DNA from: Vibrio chagasii | GTDB lineage: Bacteria; Pseudomonadota; Gammaproteobacteria; Enterobacterales; Vibrionaceae | Reading direction: 5' to 3' | Assembly (NCBI GenBank): GCA_041879415.1 | Contig: CP090851.1 | Span: 2,480,001 to 2,544,000 of the forward strand | Length of the DNA stretch: 64,000 bases | Part shown: positions 27,541-38,032 of the stretch, one piece after another | How positions within the stretch are numbered: position 1 is the stretch's first letter | How the letters are laid out: each line of letters starts with the position of its first letter | The notes under the pieces: generated by a model | What the model saw: the letters and a program-made list of their open reading frames with translations, nothing else | Database searches by the model: none | What the model was told of the DNA's origin: nothing | Made by a program: the position numbers and the translations under genes

Positions 27541-28644
27541 CTAACTCAAGTGCTCTTTTGCTAAATATTCATGGCTCTGCATTTCAATTAAACGCGACTG
27601 ACACCGTTTAAATTCAAACTCTAGCTGGCCGTGGGTATATAAATTATCTAGCTCTACTTCGGCGGAAATAATCAGCTTTACATTACGCTCATAGAACTCG
27701 TCCACTAATGCGATAAAACGTCTTGCTGCATCATCAGAAGTCGCGCCCATCTGCAGAACATCAGCCAAGAGAACCGTGTGATAAACGCGAGACAGTTCAA
27801 TGTAGTCGTTCTGGCTTCGGGCCGACTGACAAAGCTGAGCAAAAGTTCCATGCAACACGCCATCGCTTGCTTCGATAACGTCTAACTGACGATGATTCAC
27901 TTCAATCTGCTTGAGTCTCTCTTTATCTTCCCCAACCAGTTGGTTGTAGTACTTTTCAAGATTGATGTTCGCTTGGCTATCGAGTGGATAGTGGTATATC
28001 TCGGCCTGCTCTAAGGTACGCAGACGATAATCAATGCCGCTGTCCACATTAAGAATATGGCAGTTGTCTTGAATCAGTTTAATCGCAGGTAAGAAACGCG
28101 CACGTTGCAGACCATTACGATACAGGTCTGCAGGAGGAATATTTGAGGTCGCAACCAAGATAACGTTTCGTGCGAATAGTTCTTGGAATAAGGTGCCTAA
28201 GATCATCGCGTCGGTGATATCTGAAACGAAAAACTCATCGAAACAGATAATATCCGCCTCTTGCTTCAACTTATCCGCAACCAAAGGCAATGGATCACTC
28301 ACATTGCCCAGCGCCTTTAATTCATCATGCACTCGATACATAAAACGATGAAAGTGCACTCGCATTTTTTTAGTGGTCGGCAAGGCATCGTAGAACGTAT
28401 CCATCAGATAAGTTTTACCGCGCCCTACACCGCCCCAAAAATAGAGCCCTTTAGGTGGCGTTGGTAGCTCTGGCTTTTTACCGAGCAATTTCTGAAATCG
28501 AGTCAATTGAGGAATAGGAGTATTCACATAATCTTGGAACTGATGAAAAAGTTCATCTAAAGATTTAACGGCTTGCTCTTGTGCTGGATCTCTTTGAAAT
28601 CCATGCTCTTTTATATCTTGTTCGTATTTTTTGACGGGATTCAT
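27541..28644 (-). CDS. zapE: Cell division ATPase ZapE
   Basis: AFG1-type AAA-like ATPase that affects Z-ring stability in E. coli. The Walker A motif is GGVGRGKTYLMD near residue 70 and the Walker B is ICFDEFFVSDITDA. VATSNIPPADLYRNGLQR, typical of the family, follows. The 367 residues match E. coli YhcM (375). It is a single gene divergent from zapG across 219 bases. Confidence 0.94.
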   Translation of the reverse strand: MNPVKKYEQDIKEHGFQRDPAQEQAVKSLDELFHQFQDYVNTPIPQLTRFQKLLGKKPELPTPPKGLYFWGGVGRGKTYLMDTFYDALPTTKKMRVHFHRFMYRVHDELKALGNVSDPLPLVADKLKQEADIICFDEFFVSDITDAMILGTLFQELFARNVILVATSNIPPADLYRNGLQRARFLPAIKLIQDNCHILNVDSGIDYRLRTLEQAEIYHYPLDSQANINLEKYYNQLVGEDKERLKQIEVNHRQLDVIEASDGVLHGTFAQLCQSARSQNDYIELSRVYHTVLLADVLQMGATSDDAARRFIALVDEFYERNVKLIISAEVELDNLYTHGQLEFEFKRCQSRLIEMQSHEYLAKEHLS

Positions 28645-28863
28645 GACGACATTTCCACAATGAAAGCGATATCAGACAGCGAATAAAATTAAGCTCAAAC
28701 AGTAAGGGACGTGACATTATGCGGCGAATAATGCAGCATTAAACTGCTAAGTAGCGCACATGCATTTCTCTTTATACTGCGGCTTTCTCATAGTACCATG
28801 GAGCCGTAGCACGTGTAACTAAGCAGTAACAAACATGTTAAAAAACAATAATAAGGAGCTGTT

Positions 28864-29319
28864 ATGCCTTGGATGTATGCCATTGCCGGTTTACTAGTCG
28901 GAGTTATTCTAGGGGTCGCTATTTCTCGTCTCATGACACCTGAATACAAGAAGCAAAAGAACGTACAGAAAGAATTAGATAGCGCAAAGTTTGCCCTTGA
29001 ACAGCAGCGACAAGAGCTGGCTGATCACTTTGCGAAATCAGCAGAGATGTTGGACACCTTAGGTAAGGACTACACAAAACTGTACCAACACATGGAAAAA
29101 ACCAGCTCGGAGCTGATCCCTAACCTGCCAGAGCAAGACAACCCGTTTGTGAAGACAGCGGCCGCTCATTCAGAGAAGCCACAAGAAAAGTCGGCAAACA
29201 AAGAAGCAGCACTGGAAGAGCAACCTAAAGATTACGCGAATGGTGCGACTGGTTTATTTACCGAGCAGAAGAAAGAAATCATTGATGCTCCTGATGTAGT
29301 CACTGCAAAAGCATCATAA
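28864..29319 (+). CDS. zapG: ZapG-like inner-membrane protein (YhcB, DUF1043)
   Basis: One N-terminal membrane helix (about 5-22, YAIAGLLVGVILGVAIS) is followed by a long helical, coiled-coil segment (about 30-85). A disordered tail rich in E, K and A completes the 151 residues. YhcB of E. coli (132 residues) has a role in envelope synthesis and division, but its exact activity is unsettled. A good AAGGAG precedes the ATG. Its place between zapE and degQ is conserved in enteric bacteria. Confidence 0.85.
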   Translation: MPWMYAIAGLLVGVILGVAISRLMTPEYKKQKNVQKELDSAKFALEQQRQELADHFAKSAEMLDTLGKDYTKLYQHMEKTSSELIPNLPEQDNPFVKTAAAHSEKPQEKSANKEAALEEQPKDYANGATGLFTEQKKEIIDAPDVVTAKAS

Positions 29320-29336
29320 ACATTTAACACTTAGGT

Positions 29337-29364
29337 GAACTTTACAAAGGTTTTTGAGTCATAA
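29337..29364 (+). promoter_or_regulatory. Possible sigmaE-type promoter for degQ
   Basis: GAACTT (29337-29342), a 16-base spacer and TCATAA (29359-29364), resembling the sigmaE boxes GGAACTT and TCTAA/TCAAA. The start would be about 75 bases before the degQ ATG. DegP-type proteases are classic sigmaE targets. Confidence 0.35.
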
Positions 29365-29389
29365 CTTTCACTCAGGTCATTTGAAACTT

Positions 29390-29413
29390 CTCATACGTCT
29401 TAGACGTAATGAG
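29390..29413. repeat. Dyad in the degQ leader
   Basis: CTCAT-ACGTCT-T-AGACGT-A-ATGAG, a near-perfect 24-base dyad with one extra base. The central spacing is too small for a normal RNA loop, so an operator is more likely than a hairpin. No regulator can be named. Confidence 0.5.
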
Positions 29414-29446
29414 AGGGGTAAGACCTTAACTAGAGAGGAGTTTATG

Positions 29447-30802
29447 ATGAAAAAACCTTTGCTTGCTTTATCTGTACTGACTTTAAGCTTAAGTTCAATC
29501 ATCACCCCCATTCAAGCAACCGCCGCACTACCATTAAGTGTGGGTAATGAACAATTACCAAGCCTTGCGCCTATGCTTGAACAAGTGACCCCCGCTGTGG
29601 TTAGTATCGCCGTTGAAGGCAAACAGGTACAACGTCAGCAAATCCCTGAACAATTCCAATTCTTTTTTGGCCCAGAGCAAACTCGTGAGCGTCCATTTCG
29701 CGGGTTAGGCTCAGGCGTGATCATTGACGCCAAGAAAGGCCATATCGTCACCAACTATCATGTAATTGATGGTGCCGATGATATCAAAGTAAGACTTCAT
29801 GACGGACGTGAATACGATGCTGAGCTTATCGGCGGTGACCAGATGTCCGATATTGCCCTCTTAAAATTAGAAAAAGCCAAGAATCTGACTCAGATAAAAC
29901 TCGCCGACTCCGATAAGTTGAGAGTCGGTGATTTCACTGTGGCGATTGGTAACCCATTTGGACTGGGCCAAACCGTGACATCAGGTATCGTTTCTGCACT
30001 TGGCCGAAGCGGCCTCAATCTCGAAAACTTCGAAAACTTCATTCAAACCGATGCCGCTATCAACAGCGGTAACTCAGGTGGCGCGCTAGTGAACCTAAAC
30101 GGTGAGCTGATTGGTATCAACACAGCCATTCTTGGCCCCAACGGAGGTAATGTCGGCATCGGCTTTGCAATTCCATCCAACATGATGAAAAACCTGACAG
30201 AACAGATTATCGATTTCGGTGAAGTTAAACGCGGCATGCTTGGCGTTCAAGGTGGTGAGATCACCTCAGAACTAGCAGAGGCATTAGGTTATGAATCCAG
30301 CAAAGGCGCCTTCGTTAGCCAAGTTGTGCCAGACAGTGCCGCTGATGACGCTGGATTAAAAGCGGGTGACATTATCGTCTCTATTAATGGTAAACGCATC
30401 GATACCTTCAGCGAGTTAAGAGCAAAAGTCGCAACGCTCGGTGCAGGCAAAGAGATCGAGTTAGGTGTGGTTCGCGATGGTAAGAATAAAACCTTCGATG
30501 TCACGCTTGGTGAGTCAACCAATAGCAAAACCAAAGCTGAGAAACTTCACGAAGGTTTAACTGGCGCTGAGCTTACCAACACCACTAGCAATGACCCCGC
30601 AACTGGCGTGAAAGTATCAAGCGTCGCTCAAGGCTCTCCGGCAGAAGCTTATCAACTTCTAAAAGATGACATCATCATTGGAGTGAACCGTCAGCCGGTT
30701 AAAAACCTCGCTGAGTTTAGAGCGATTGTTGAAAAACAACCAGGCGTATTAGCACTCAATATCCAACGAGGCGATAGAACCATCTACCTCGTAATTCGAT
30801 AG
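29447..30802 (+). CDS. degQ: Periplasmic serine endoprotease DegQ/DegP type
   Basis: HtrA-family protease and chaperone for misfolded envelope proteins. A signal peptide ends at about residue 27. The trypsin-like domain has the triad H105 (TNYHVID), D135 (SDIALLK) and S210 (GNSGGAL). Two PDZ domains follow (about 235-330 and 350-445), each with a GLGV-like entry, for example RGMLGVQGGEI. I start it at ATG 29447, six bases after AGGAG; the ATG at 29444 is also possible. At 451 residues it is nearer DegQ (455) than DegP (474). Confidence 0.93.
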   Translation: MKKPLLALSVLTLSLSSIITPIQATAALPLSVGNEQLPSLAPMLEQVTPAVVSIAVEGKQVQRQQIPEQFQFFFGPEQTRERPFRGLGSGVIIDAKKGHIVTNYHVIDGADDIKVRLHDGREYDAELIGGDQMSDIALLKLEKAKNLTQIKLADSDKLRVGDFTVAIGNPFGLGQTVTSGIVSALGRSGLNLENFENFIQTDAAINSGNSGGALVNLNGELIGINTAILGPNGGNVGIGFAIPSNMMKNLTEQIIDFGEVKRGMLGVQGGEITSELAEALGYESSKGAFVSQVVPDSAADDAGLKAGDIIVSINGKRIDTFSELRAKVATLGAGKEIELGVVRDGKNKTFDVTLGESTNSKTKAEKLHEGLTGAELTNTTSNDPATGVKVSSVAQGSPAEAYQLLKDDIIIGVNRQPVKNLAEFRAIVEKQPGVLALNIQRGDRTIYLVIR

Positions 30803-30823
30803 CTACTTCACCGACATAAACAC

Positions 30824-30870
30824 AGGGAGACTTTGTAAGTTTGCTTTAAACTTACTCAGTCTCCCTTTTA
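30824..30870 (+). terminator. Terminator of degQ
   Basis: AGGGAGACT / AGTCTCCCT (30824-30832 and 30858-30866) enclosing an inner AAGTTT / AAACTT stem, followed by TTTTA. Confidence 0.75.
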
Positions 30871-30962
30871 TTTAGATGAATCAAAATGCTATGCTTCACA
30901 AGTAATTCAAACTAGTCACCCATGCGTGGAGGCTCAATACCTTACCTGTCTAAGAGGGAAAC

Positions 30963-32027
30963 ATGCTGTCCTTTCTATTTCGTTCTATTTCCCTTGGACT
31001 CGTTTCAGCGGCGCTGATTCTTCTAGCCTTTCCTAGCCTAAGGCCAGCGATTGTCGCAGATGTGACTAATCCCAAAGTCGATAATATTGGCTCTCTTCAG
31101 ATTTCATTTAACCAAGCTGTACGCCGCGCTGCGCCAGCGGTGGTTAATATTTATAGCCGTAAATACGCAGAAAGTGATCGCAACAAACTCCTCACACAAG
31201 GCTTAGGTTCTGGGGTAATCGTCAGCGAAAAAGGCTACATAATTACCAACTTCCACGTTGTGGCTCAAGCTGACCAAATTGTTGTAGCACTTCAAGACGG
31301 CCGAGTGGCTGCTGCACAATTAGTTGGCTCAGATAAGCGCACCGATATCGCGATACTCAGAGTCAGCGGCGACAACCTTCCAGTTATTCCACTCAACCCG
31401 AACTACAAAGCTAACGTTGGCGATGTGGTATTGGCTATCGGTAACCCGTACAACCTAGGTCAAACTACTACCTTCGGCATCATCTCGGCGACAGGTCGCT
31501 CTTCGATCAGCGCTGACGGTCATCAAGCCTTTATCCAAACCGATGCTGCGATCAATGAAGGCAACTCTGGTGGTGCACTGGTGAACTCACAAGGTGAGTT
31601 GGTCGGCATCAATACGGCTTCTTTTCAACAAGCGACTGACATGGAAACCTATGGAATTTCATTTGCTATCCCCTACCCACTTGCCAATAAAATCATGGAA
31701 AAGATCATTGCTGATGGTCGTGTGATTCGCGGTTACATCGGTATCGACGGGCAAGATATTAACTCCGTCACCTCTCGCATGTTGGGTACTAAGAATATCG
31801 GTGGGATTGTGGTGCTGGGTATCGATCCAAATGGTCCGGCTGCGGATGCAGGTTTTGAAGCTCAAGACATTATTGTCAGCATCAACAATAATCAGGTGAA
31901 TGGACGTCAGAGCGTGATGGACATCGTTACTGATTTACGTCCAGGTACGGTGATCGATGTCGGCATCTTGCGCCAAGGTGAAAGCAAGACCCTTAAAGTA
32001 ACGATTGCTGAAGATACTCGCCTATAG
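30963..32027 (+). CDS. degS: Site-1 protease DegS of the sigmaE pathway
   Basis: Inner-membrane-anchored serine protease that senses unfolded porins through its PDZ domain and cleaves the anti-sigma factor RseA. An N-terminal membrane helix (about 7-25) is followed by a protease domain with H98 (TNFHVV), D128 (RTDIAIL) and S202 (GNSGGAL), then a single PDZ domain (about 255-345). The 354 residues match E. coli DegS (355). A separate terminator after degQ means it is likely transcribed on its own. Confidence 0.96.
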   Translation: MLSFLFRSISLGLVSAALILLAFPSLRPAIVADVTNPKVDNIGSLQISFNQAVRRAAPAVVNIYSRKYAESDRNKLLTQGLGSGVIVSEKGYIITNFHVVAQADQIVVALQDGRVAAAQLVGSDKRTDIAILRVSGDNLPVIPLNPNYKANVGDVVLAIGNPYNLGQTTTFGIISATGRSSISADGHQAFIQTDAAINEGNSGGALVNSQGELVGINTASFQQATDMETYGISFAIPYPLANKIMEKIIADGRVIRGYIGIDGQDINSVTSRMLGTKNIGGIVVLGIDPNGPAADAGFEAQDIIVSINNNQVNGRQSVMDIVTDLRPGTVIDVGILRQGESKTLKVTIAEDTRL

Positions 32028-32085
32028 AGAAGTCTCTGTGGCTAAGATGTTCAAGTGACTAGATGTAAATTGCTAATAAACAAAT

Positions 32086-32118
32086 ACAAAAAACCCAGCT
32101 CACAGGCTGGGTTTTCTT
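32086..32118. terminator. Bidirectional terminator between degS and parC
   Basis: AAAACCCAGC / GCTGGGTTTT (32090-32099 and 32106-32115) with A and T runs on the two sides. It serves degS on plus and parC on minus. Confidence 0.85.
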
Positions 32119-32144
32119 TTATCCGAAGATAGCATCAAGTGCCT

Positions 32145-34403
32145 TTACGAGTCACTTGGCTCTTCGATATCAATGCGAGTCACACGTTGTAGGCCTCTTG
32201 GCAGTAGACCACCGCGACGACCACGTTCACCACGGAAGTTTTCAAGGTCCGCTGGTTTCAAGCCAAGCTTACGTTTACCTGCGTAGATGGTCAGCGTTGC
32301 ATTCTCAGGAATAGCCATCAAGTGCGATACAAACTCTTCACGCTCTTTGGCTTTTGCAGAAGGAATGTTGATGATCTTGTTACCCTTACCTTTGCTCAAT
32401 TGAGGTAGGTCTTTAATTGGGAACAACAACATACGGCCTTGGTTAGTAATCGCTAGAATCTGGTTACTTTCCAAATCAGCAATCGGACTAGGCGCCATCA
32501 CTTCTGAAGATTGCGGTAGGTTAACCAGAGCTTTACCGCTCTTGTTCTTAGACAGCAGATCGCTACCCTTACAAACAAAGCCGTAACCCGCATCAGAGCC
32601 AACCAACCATAGCTGGTCATCTTCTCCCATCACCACTTGGCGAATAGAAGTGCCCGCGCTGATATTCAAGCGACCAGTAATTGGCTCACCTTGACTTCGC
32701 GCAGATGGTAATGAGTGAGACTCAAGGGAGTAGCTTCGGCCATCACTGCCAAGGAACACCGCTTGCTGATTACTCTTGCCTTTAGCACTTGCTAGGAATT
32801 TATCACCCGATTTGTAGTTCAAGCCTTCAGCGTCAACCTCATGCCCTTTCGCATGACGAATCCAACCTTTTTCAGAAAGCACTACTGTGATTGGTTCGCT
32901 AGGCACCAAATCACGCTCAGTCATCGCTTTTGCTTCAGCACGTTCAACTAATGGAGAACGACGGTCATCACCGTATTTCTCAGCATCCGCCTGAATTTCT
33001 TTCTTGATAAGTGTGTTTAGACGACGCTCAGAGCCCAGTAGCTTCTCTAGCTTCTCACGCTCTTTCTCTAGCTCATCTTGCTCGCCGCGAATTTTCATCT
33101 CTTCCAGCTTAGCAAGGTGACGAAGTTTAGTATCAAGGATAGCGTCAGCTTGGATCTCAGTAATACCAAAGCGCTCCATCAGAACCGCTTTAGGGTCATC
33201 CTCGGTACGGATGATCTCAATCACTTCGTCAAGATTGAGGTAAGCAACCAACAAACCTTCCAAGATGTGTAGGCGTGCTAGCACTTTATCTAAACGGTGT
33301 TGCAGACGACGGCGAACCGTTGTGCGACGAAACTCAATCCACTCTTTCAGGATTTGAACCAAACCTTTAACTTGAGGGCGGCTGTCTAGGCCAATCATGT
33401 TCAAGTTAACACGGAAGTTCTTCTCAAGATCCGTTGAAGCAAACAGGTGGCTCATCAACTGATCACAATCGATACGATTCGAACGAGGCACCACTACGAT
33501 ACGCGTTGGGTTCTCGTGATCCGATTCATCACGCAGGTCATCAACCATTGGCAGCTTCTTAGCGCGCATCTGGTTAGCGATTTGCTCAAGTAGCTTAGCG
33601 CCCGAAACTTGGTGAGGCAAAGCGGTGATAACAATATCAGAGCCTTCTTTATGCCAAACTGCACGCATCTTGATGCTGCCACGACCCGTTTTGTAGATCT
33701 TTTCGATATCCGACTTCGGAGAAATAATCTCAGCTTCTGTTGGATAGTCAGGGCCTTGTACGCTTTCCATGATCTCCGATAGCTCGGCTTTCGGGCTATC
33801 GATTAACTTAATCGTCGCATCAGCAATCTCACGCACGTTATGTGGTGGAATGTCTGTCGCCATACCTACCGCGATACCAGTAATACCGTTAAGTAGGATA
33901 TGAGGAAGACGCGCAGGCAACATTTGTGGCTCTTTCATCGTGCCATCAAAGTTAGGTTGCCACTCAACCGTACCTTGGCCTAATTCACCAAGTAGTACCT
34001 CAGCAAACTTAGACAGTTTTGCTTCGGTATAACGCATCGCTGCAAATGATTTCGGGTCATCAGGAGCACCCCAGTTACCTTGACCATCAACCAATGGGTA
34101 ACGGTAAGAGAACGGCTGCGCCATTAGAACCATGGCTTCGTAACAAGCAGAGTCACCGTGTGGGTGATACTTACCTAGAACGTCACCAACGGTACGTGCT
34201 GATTTTTTATACTTCGAAGCGGCAGATAGACCAAGCTCAGACATCGCATAGATAATACGACGCTGTACTGGCTTAAGGCCGTCACCGATATAAGGCAATG
34301 CACGATCCATGATTACGTACATTGAGTAGTTTAAGTAGGCGTCTTCGGTGAACTTGCGCATTGGCAATTGTTCAACGCCATCAAATGTAATTTCGTTAGA
34401 CAT
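32145..34403 (-). CDS. parC: DNA topoisomerase IV subunit A
   Basis: DNA-cleaving subunit of topoisomerase IV, which unlinks daughter chromosomes. The catalytic tyrosine is Y125 in AAMRYTE. The quinolone-resistance region has S85 and E89 in HGDSACYEA, the positions equal to E. coli S80 and E84, so no resistance substitution is seen there. The C-terminal beta-pinwheel carries [14 protein letters not shown] boxes. The 752 residues match E. coli exactly. It lies 3 bases after parE, so the subunits are cotranslated from one mRNA. Confidence 0.98.
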   Translation of the reverse strand: MSNEITFDGVEQLPMRKFTEDAYLNYSMYVIMDRALPYIGDGLKPVQRRIIYAMSELGLSAASKYKKSARTVGDVLGKYHPHGDSACYEAMVLMAQPFSYRYPLVDGQGNWGAPDDPKSFAAMRYTEAKLSKFAEVLLGELGQGTVEWQPNFDGTMKEPQMLPARLPHILLNGITGIAVGMATDIPPHNVREIADATIKLIDSPKAELSEIMESVQGPDYPTEAEIISPKSDIEKIYKTGRGSIKMRAVWHKEGSDIVITALPHQVSGAKLLEQIANQMRAKKLPMVDDLRDESDHENPTRIVVVPRSNRIDCDQLMSHLFASTDLEKNFRVNLNMIGLDSRPQVKGLVQILKEWIEFRRTTVRRRLQHRLDKVLARLHILEGLLVAYLNLDEVIEIIRTEDDPKAVLMERFGITEIQADAILDTKLRHLAKLEEMKIRGEQDELEKEREKLEKLLGSERRLNTLIKKEIQADAEKYGDDRRSPLVERAEAKAMTERDLVPSEPITVVLSEKGWIRHAKGHEVDAEGLNYKSGDKFLASAKGKSNQQAVFLGSDGRSYSLESHSLPSARSQGEPITGRLNISAGTSIRQVVMGEDDQLWLVGSDAGYGFVCKGSDLLSKNKSGKALVNLPQSSEVMAPSPIADLESNQILAITNQGRMLLFPIKDLPQLSKGKGNKIINIPSAKAKEREEFVSHLMAIPENATLTIYAGKRKLGLKPADLENFRGERGRRGGLLPRGLQRVTRIDIEEPSDS

Positions 34404-34406
34404 CCA

Positions 34407-36287
34407 TTATACCTCGGCCATATCACCGTTAGTCTGTAGCCATGTACGGCGATCATCAGCGCGTTTTTTACCTAGCAGCATGTCCATCATCTCAAGAGTC
34501 GCTTCGTTGTCATCAATGGTTAATTGAACAAGGCGACGAGTATTTGGATCCATGGTGGTTTCACGTAGCTGAAGTGGGTTCATCTCACCCAGACCTTTGA
34601 ATCGTTGTACGTTGATTTTGGATTTCTTCTTAGACAGACGCTCAAGTACGCCATCTTTTTCATCGTCATCCAGTGCGTAGAACACCTCTTTACCGCAGTC
34701 GATACGATACAGTGGCGGCATGGCTACATAGATATGCCCCGCTTCAACAAGAGCGCTGAAGTGACGAGTGAATAGTGCACATAGTAGTGTCGCGATATGA
34801 AGTCCATCCGAGTCCGCATCGGCAAGGATACAGATCTTACCGTAACGCAGGCCTGATAAGTCGTCGTTGTCTGGGTCAATACCCAAAGCGACTGAGATAT
34901 CGTGTACCTCTTGAGACGCCAACACTTGGTCAGCCGACACTTCCCACGTATTTAGGATCTTACCGCGTAGTGGCATTACCGCTTGGAACTCACGGTCACG
35001 AGCTTGCTTAGCAGAACCACCCGCCGAATCCCCTTCCACGAAGAAGATTTCAGTGCGATTCAAGTCTTGAACTGAACAGTCGGTTAGCTTACCCGGCAGT
35101 GCAGGGCCAGATGCGACTTTCTTACGTACTACTTTCTTACTCGCACGCATACGACGGTGCGCGTTGGCAATACAAGCTTCCGCTAACTGCTCTGCCAGTT
35201 GTGGCTTTTCATTCAACCATAGGCTGAAGGCATCTTTTACAACGCCAGAAACAAATGCAGCAGTTTGACGAGAAGATAAACGCTCTTTTGTTTGACCTGC
35301 AAACTGAGGATCTTGCATCTTCACCGATAGCACGTATGAACAGCGGTCGAAGATGTCATCACCCGTTAGCTTAACGCCACGTGGTAATAAATTACGGAAT
35401 TCACAGAACTCACGCATTGCATCCAACAGACCTTGTCGTAGACCGTTTACGTGCGTACCGCCTTGCTTAGTCGGTACCAAGTTCACGTAACTCTCGGTGA
35501 TCATGTCGCCGCCTTCTGGCTGCCAGATGATCGCCCAGTTCGCCATTTCCGTTTCAGCAACAAATTCGCCAACATAAGGTTCTTCAGGCAATAAGGTATA
35601 ACCTTTTACGCCTTCAGCAAGATAGTCCTTTAGGCCATCTTCATAGAACCATTTGTGTTCTTCGTTGTTCACTTTGTCGCTGAAGGTAATTTCTAACCCC
35701 GGGCAAAGTACCGCTTTCGCGCGCAGATTATTGATCAGACGAAGCGTTGAAAACTTAGAGCTATCAAAGTATTTAGGATCAGGCCAGAAATGTACTGATG
35801 TACCACTATTACGATGACCACAAGTACCAGTAACCGTCAGTTCAGTAACCGCTTTACCGTTTTCTAGTGCGATCTCGTGAACTTGACCTTCACGGCGAAC
35901 CGTAACTTCAACACGTTTAGATAGCGCGTTTACTACCGAGATACCTACACCGTGCAAACCACCAGAAAACTTGTAGTTGTTGTTCGAGAACTTACCACCT
36001 GAGTGGAGCTTGGTTAGAATCAGCTCAACACCTGAGATGCCTTTTTCAGGGTGGATATCGACAGGCATACCACGACCATCATCGGTAACTTCTAATGATT
36101 GGTCTGCATGAAGCACAACTTTGATTTTCTTAGCGTGTCCCGCTAGTGCTTCATCGACCGAGTTATCAATGACTTCTTGGGCAAGGTGGTTCGGTCTTTC
36201 TGTCTCGGTATACATACCTGGGCGGTGTCGCACAGGGTCGAGACCTTCAAGTACCTCGAGGTCTTTTGCATTATATTGTTCAGTCAT
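34407..36287 (-). CDS. parE: DNA topoisomerase IV subunit B
   Basis: ATPase subunit of topoisomerase IV. The GHKL fold shows EVIDNSVDEALAGHA, DDGRGMPVDIH and GGLHGVGISVVNAL. The TOPRIM domain has FVEGDSAGGSAKQ and the metal-binding DADSDG. I choose ATG 36287 (MTEQYNAKDLE), which aligns with E. coli ParE (630); an upstream TTG at 36305 is in frame. The length from this start is 626. Confidence 0.97.
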   Translation of the reverse strand: MTEQYNAKDLEVLEGLDPVRHRPGMYTETERPNHLAQEVIDNSVDEALAGHAKKIKVVLHADQSLEVTDDGRGMPVDIHPEKGISGVELILTKLHSGGKFSNNNYKFSGGLHGVGISVVNALSKRVEVTVRREGQVHEIALENGKAVTELTVTGTCGHRNSGTSVHFWPDPKYFDSSKFSTLRLINNLRAKAVLCPGLEITFSDKVNNEEHKWFYEDGLKDYLAEGVKGYTLLPEEPYVGEFVAETEMANWAIIWQPEGGDMITESYVNLVPTKQGGTHVNGLRQGLLDAMREFCEFRNLLPRGVKLTGDDIFDRCSYVLSVKMQDPQFAGQTKERLSSRQTAAFVSGVVKDAFSLWLNEKPQLAEQLAEACIANAHRRMRASKKVVRKKVASGPALPGKLTDCSVQDLNRTEIFFVEGDSAGGSAKQARDREFQAVMPLRGKILNTWEVSADQVLASQEVHDISVALGIDPDNDDLSGLRYGKICILADADSDGLHIATLLCALFTRHFSALVEAGHIYVAMPPLYRIDCGKEVFYALDDDEKDGVLERLSKKKSKINVQRFKGLGEMNPLQLRETTMDPNTRRLVQLTIDDNEATLEMMDMLLGKKRADDRRTWLQTNGDMAEV

Positions 36288-36527
36288 AATACGGAGTTTA
36301 CTCAAAAAGTTTGCGTCAGTTCGCTGGCTCCAGTTTCACTAAAGCAGAATCATTACTATGAACCGTCATAGCAGAGCGAACGAGCGAAGTATTGGGGAAT
36401 ATAGTCTGGAAGCTGACTAATGATGTCAAGCTAGTTCAAAAACTAAGACATCAAACTATGATATTTCACCATTGATAGATGAAATAACAGGCAAAAAGAG
36501 AGACAACGACTCAGTGAAGAAAACAGG

Positions 36528-37136
36528 TTATAGGTTTAGAAAGGTGATGATTTGCTGTGGGTAGCGTTCAAAATCAACAAAGCTATGATCCCCACCCTCT
36601 TCTACTGTTTGGGTTGCACCTTGATACTTCTCTACCGCTTGTCGGTAATCCAGAACTTCATCTTCCGTTTGTTGAAGTAACCAGAAGTCACTTGGCTTTG
36701 TGATAGCCGGAACATCTAATGCCTTCAACTCATCGATATGCTTAGTCTCTAAGACATATCGTTCATTTGTGTATGGGTTTACTTGCTCACCTAAGTAGTC
36801 GACAAGTAACTCATATGGTTTCACCGCAGGGTTTACTACAACCGCTTTGAAGCCATAGTGGCTGTTGAGCCAAGTTGAAAGGTAGCCTCCTAACGAGCTG
36901 CCAACCAGTGCGATCTGGTACTGATCTTTGTATTGTTCCACCAGCTGCTGCAGGTAAAGTGCAGCTTGCTGCGGGAAGCTAGGCAATTGAGGTGTTAGTA
37001 CCTTAATATCCGCACGATGCTCGGCGCAATACTCAGTCATCACCGTCGCTTTGTGAGAGCGAGATGAGCTGTTAAAGCCATGAATATAGAGAAGCAGTGA
37101 TGGTTTTGCAGTTTGCTCGATAGGTTCAGGCATCAT
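36528..37136 (-). CDS. yqiA: YqiA family esterase
   Basis: Alpha/beta hydrolase of the UPF0227 group, with esterase activity known for E. coli YqiA. LLLYIHGFNSSSRSHK holds the oxyanion loop and GSSLGGYLS the nucleophile elbow (S at about 80). GGDHSFVDFE near the C terminus supplies the catalytic histidine. Its 202 residues match the family. It sits 12 bases after cpdA, as in E. coli. The 240 bases to parE hold nothing obvious. Confidence 0.9.
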   Translation of the reverse strand: MMPEPIEQTAKPSLLLYIHGFNSSSRSHKATVMTEYCAEHRADIKVLTPQLPSFPQQAALYLQQLVEQYKDQYQIALVGSSLGGYLSTWLNSHYGFKAVVVNPAVKPYELLVDYLGEQVNPYTNERYVLETKHIDELKALDVPAITKPSDFWLLQQTEDEVLDYRQAVEKYQGATQTVEEGGDHSFVDFERYPQQIITFLNL

Positions 37137-37148
37137 TAGCTACCTTCA

Positions 37149-37973
37149 TTAATAACCAGCAGCTTCAAAATCAGGTAAGAATTGTCCGTTAGGTAAGCGA
37201 CGAACTTGAGTACTCACCGTACCGTCTTGGTGCAGTTCAATCTCTCTCCAGCCAGGAGATAAGGTATCTACAGCGAAGTCATCTGAGTTCGGTTTGAACT
37301 GAACACAAGTCGACGGAGTTGCCATAACTTGTACACCATGGTGTTCTCGGTTCATGTCTTGATGAACATGCCCACACAATACCGCTTTGACATTAGAATG
37401 CTGTTGAACCACATCCCAGAACTGATCAGCATCTTTTAAATTGTGTTGATCAAGCCATGCACTGCCAACTAGCAACGGATGGTGGTGCAACAAAACCAAA
37501 GTATTGCGTTCAGGGAATTCCGCCAGCTTTTGCTCAAGCAAATCAAGTTGTTGATCGCTAAGGCGTCCATGTGGAACGCCAACAACTTGAGAGTCCAACA
37601 TGATCATTTGCCAGCTCTCGCCTAGCAATACATGTTCAACACACTGAATTTGTGGTGATGGTAAAACACTGCCCATATTCGGCTTAAAATCATGGTTTCC
37701 AGGTAGCCAATAACACGGCTTCTCTAACGGTTGAATCCCTGATTCAAATTTCTGGTATGACTCTGCGCTGTGATCTTGAGAAATGTCACCAGTCGCTAAG
37801 ATCGCTTGATAGTCAAAGCCTTGACTAACAATGCCATCGACTACAGCACGAAAGCTATCTTGAGTGTTGATGCTTAGTAAGCTGCCATTGCTCGGCGCAA
37901 ATAAATGCGTATCCGTTAGCTGCACAAGCTTAATACTGCTCTCATCAAATTTTGAAGTGTGTGATAATTCCAA
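37149..37973 (-). CDS. cpdA: 3',5'-cAMP phosphodiesterase CpdA
   Basis: Class III metallophosphoesterase that hydrolyses cAMP and so lowers CRP signalling. The metal-binding motifs appear in order: QLTDTHLF, ATGDISQDHS, PGNHD, LLHHHP and CGHVHQD. The 274 residues are close to E. coli CpdA (275). It belongs to the nudF-yqiB-cpdA-yqiA-parE run found in E. coli. The gap to yqiB is 59 bases. Confidence 0.95.
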   Translation of the reverse strand: MELSHTSKFDESSIKLVQLTDTHLFAPSNGSLLSINTQDSFRAVVDGIVSQGFDYQAILATGDISQDHSAESYQKFESGIQPLEKPCYWLPGNHDFKPNMGSVLPSPQIQCVEHVLLGESWQMIMLDSQVVGVPHGRLSDQQLDLLEQKLAEFPERNTLVLLHHHPLLVGSAWLDQHNLKDADQFWDVVQQHSNVKAVLCGHVHQDMNREHHGVQVMATPSTCVQFKPNSDDFAVDTLSPGWREIELHQDGTVSTQVRRLPNGQFLPDFEAAGY

Positions 37974-38032
37974 AATAACAAATCCAGATACGTTACTGTT
38001 TAGACGTTAAAAGTGTTCTTAAATAAGCTCAA

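Noticed and set aside
29354..29446. Longer degQ start at 29354
   Set aside because: It adds a basic, non-signal-like stretch; AGGAG and the signal peptide place the start at 29447.
32300..36300. Quinolone-resistance changes in parC or parE
   Set aside because: ParC keeps S and E at the key positions (S85, E89 here). I saw nothing unusual in ParE.
36288..36527. Small gene or RNA between yqiA and parE
   Set aside because: There is no long frame, no ribosome binding site and no stable hairpin with a T run.
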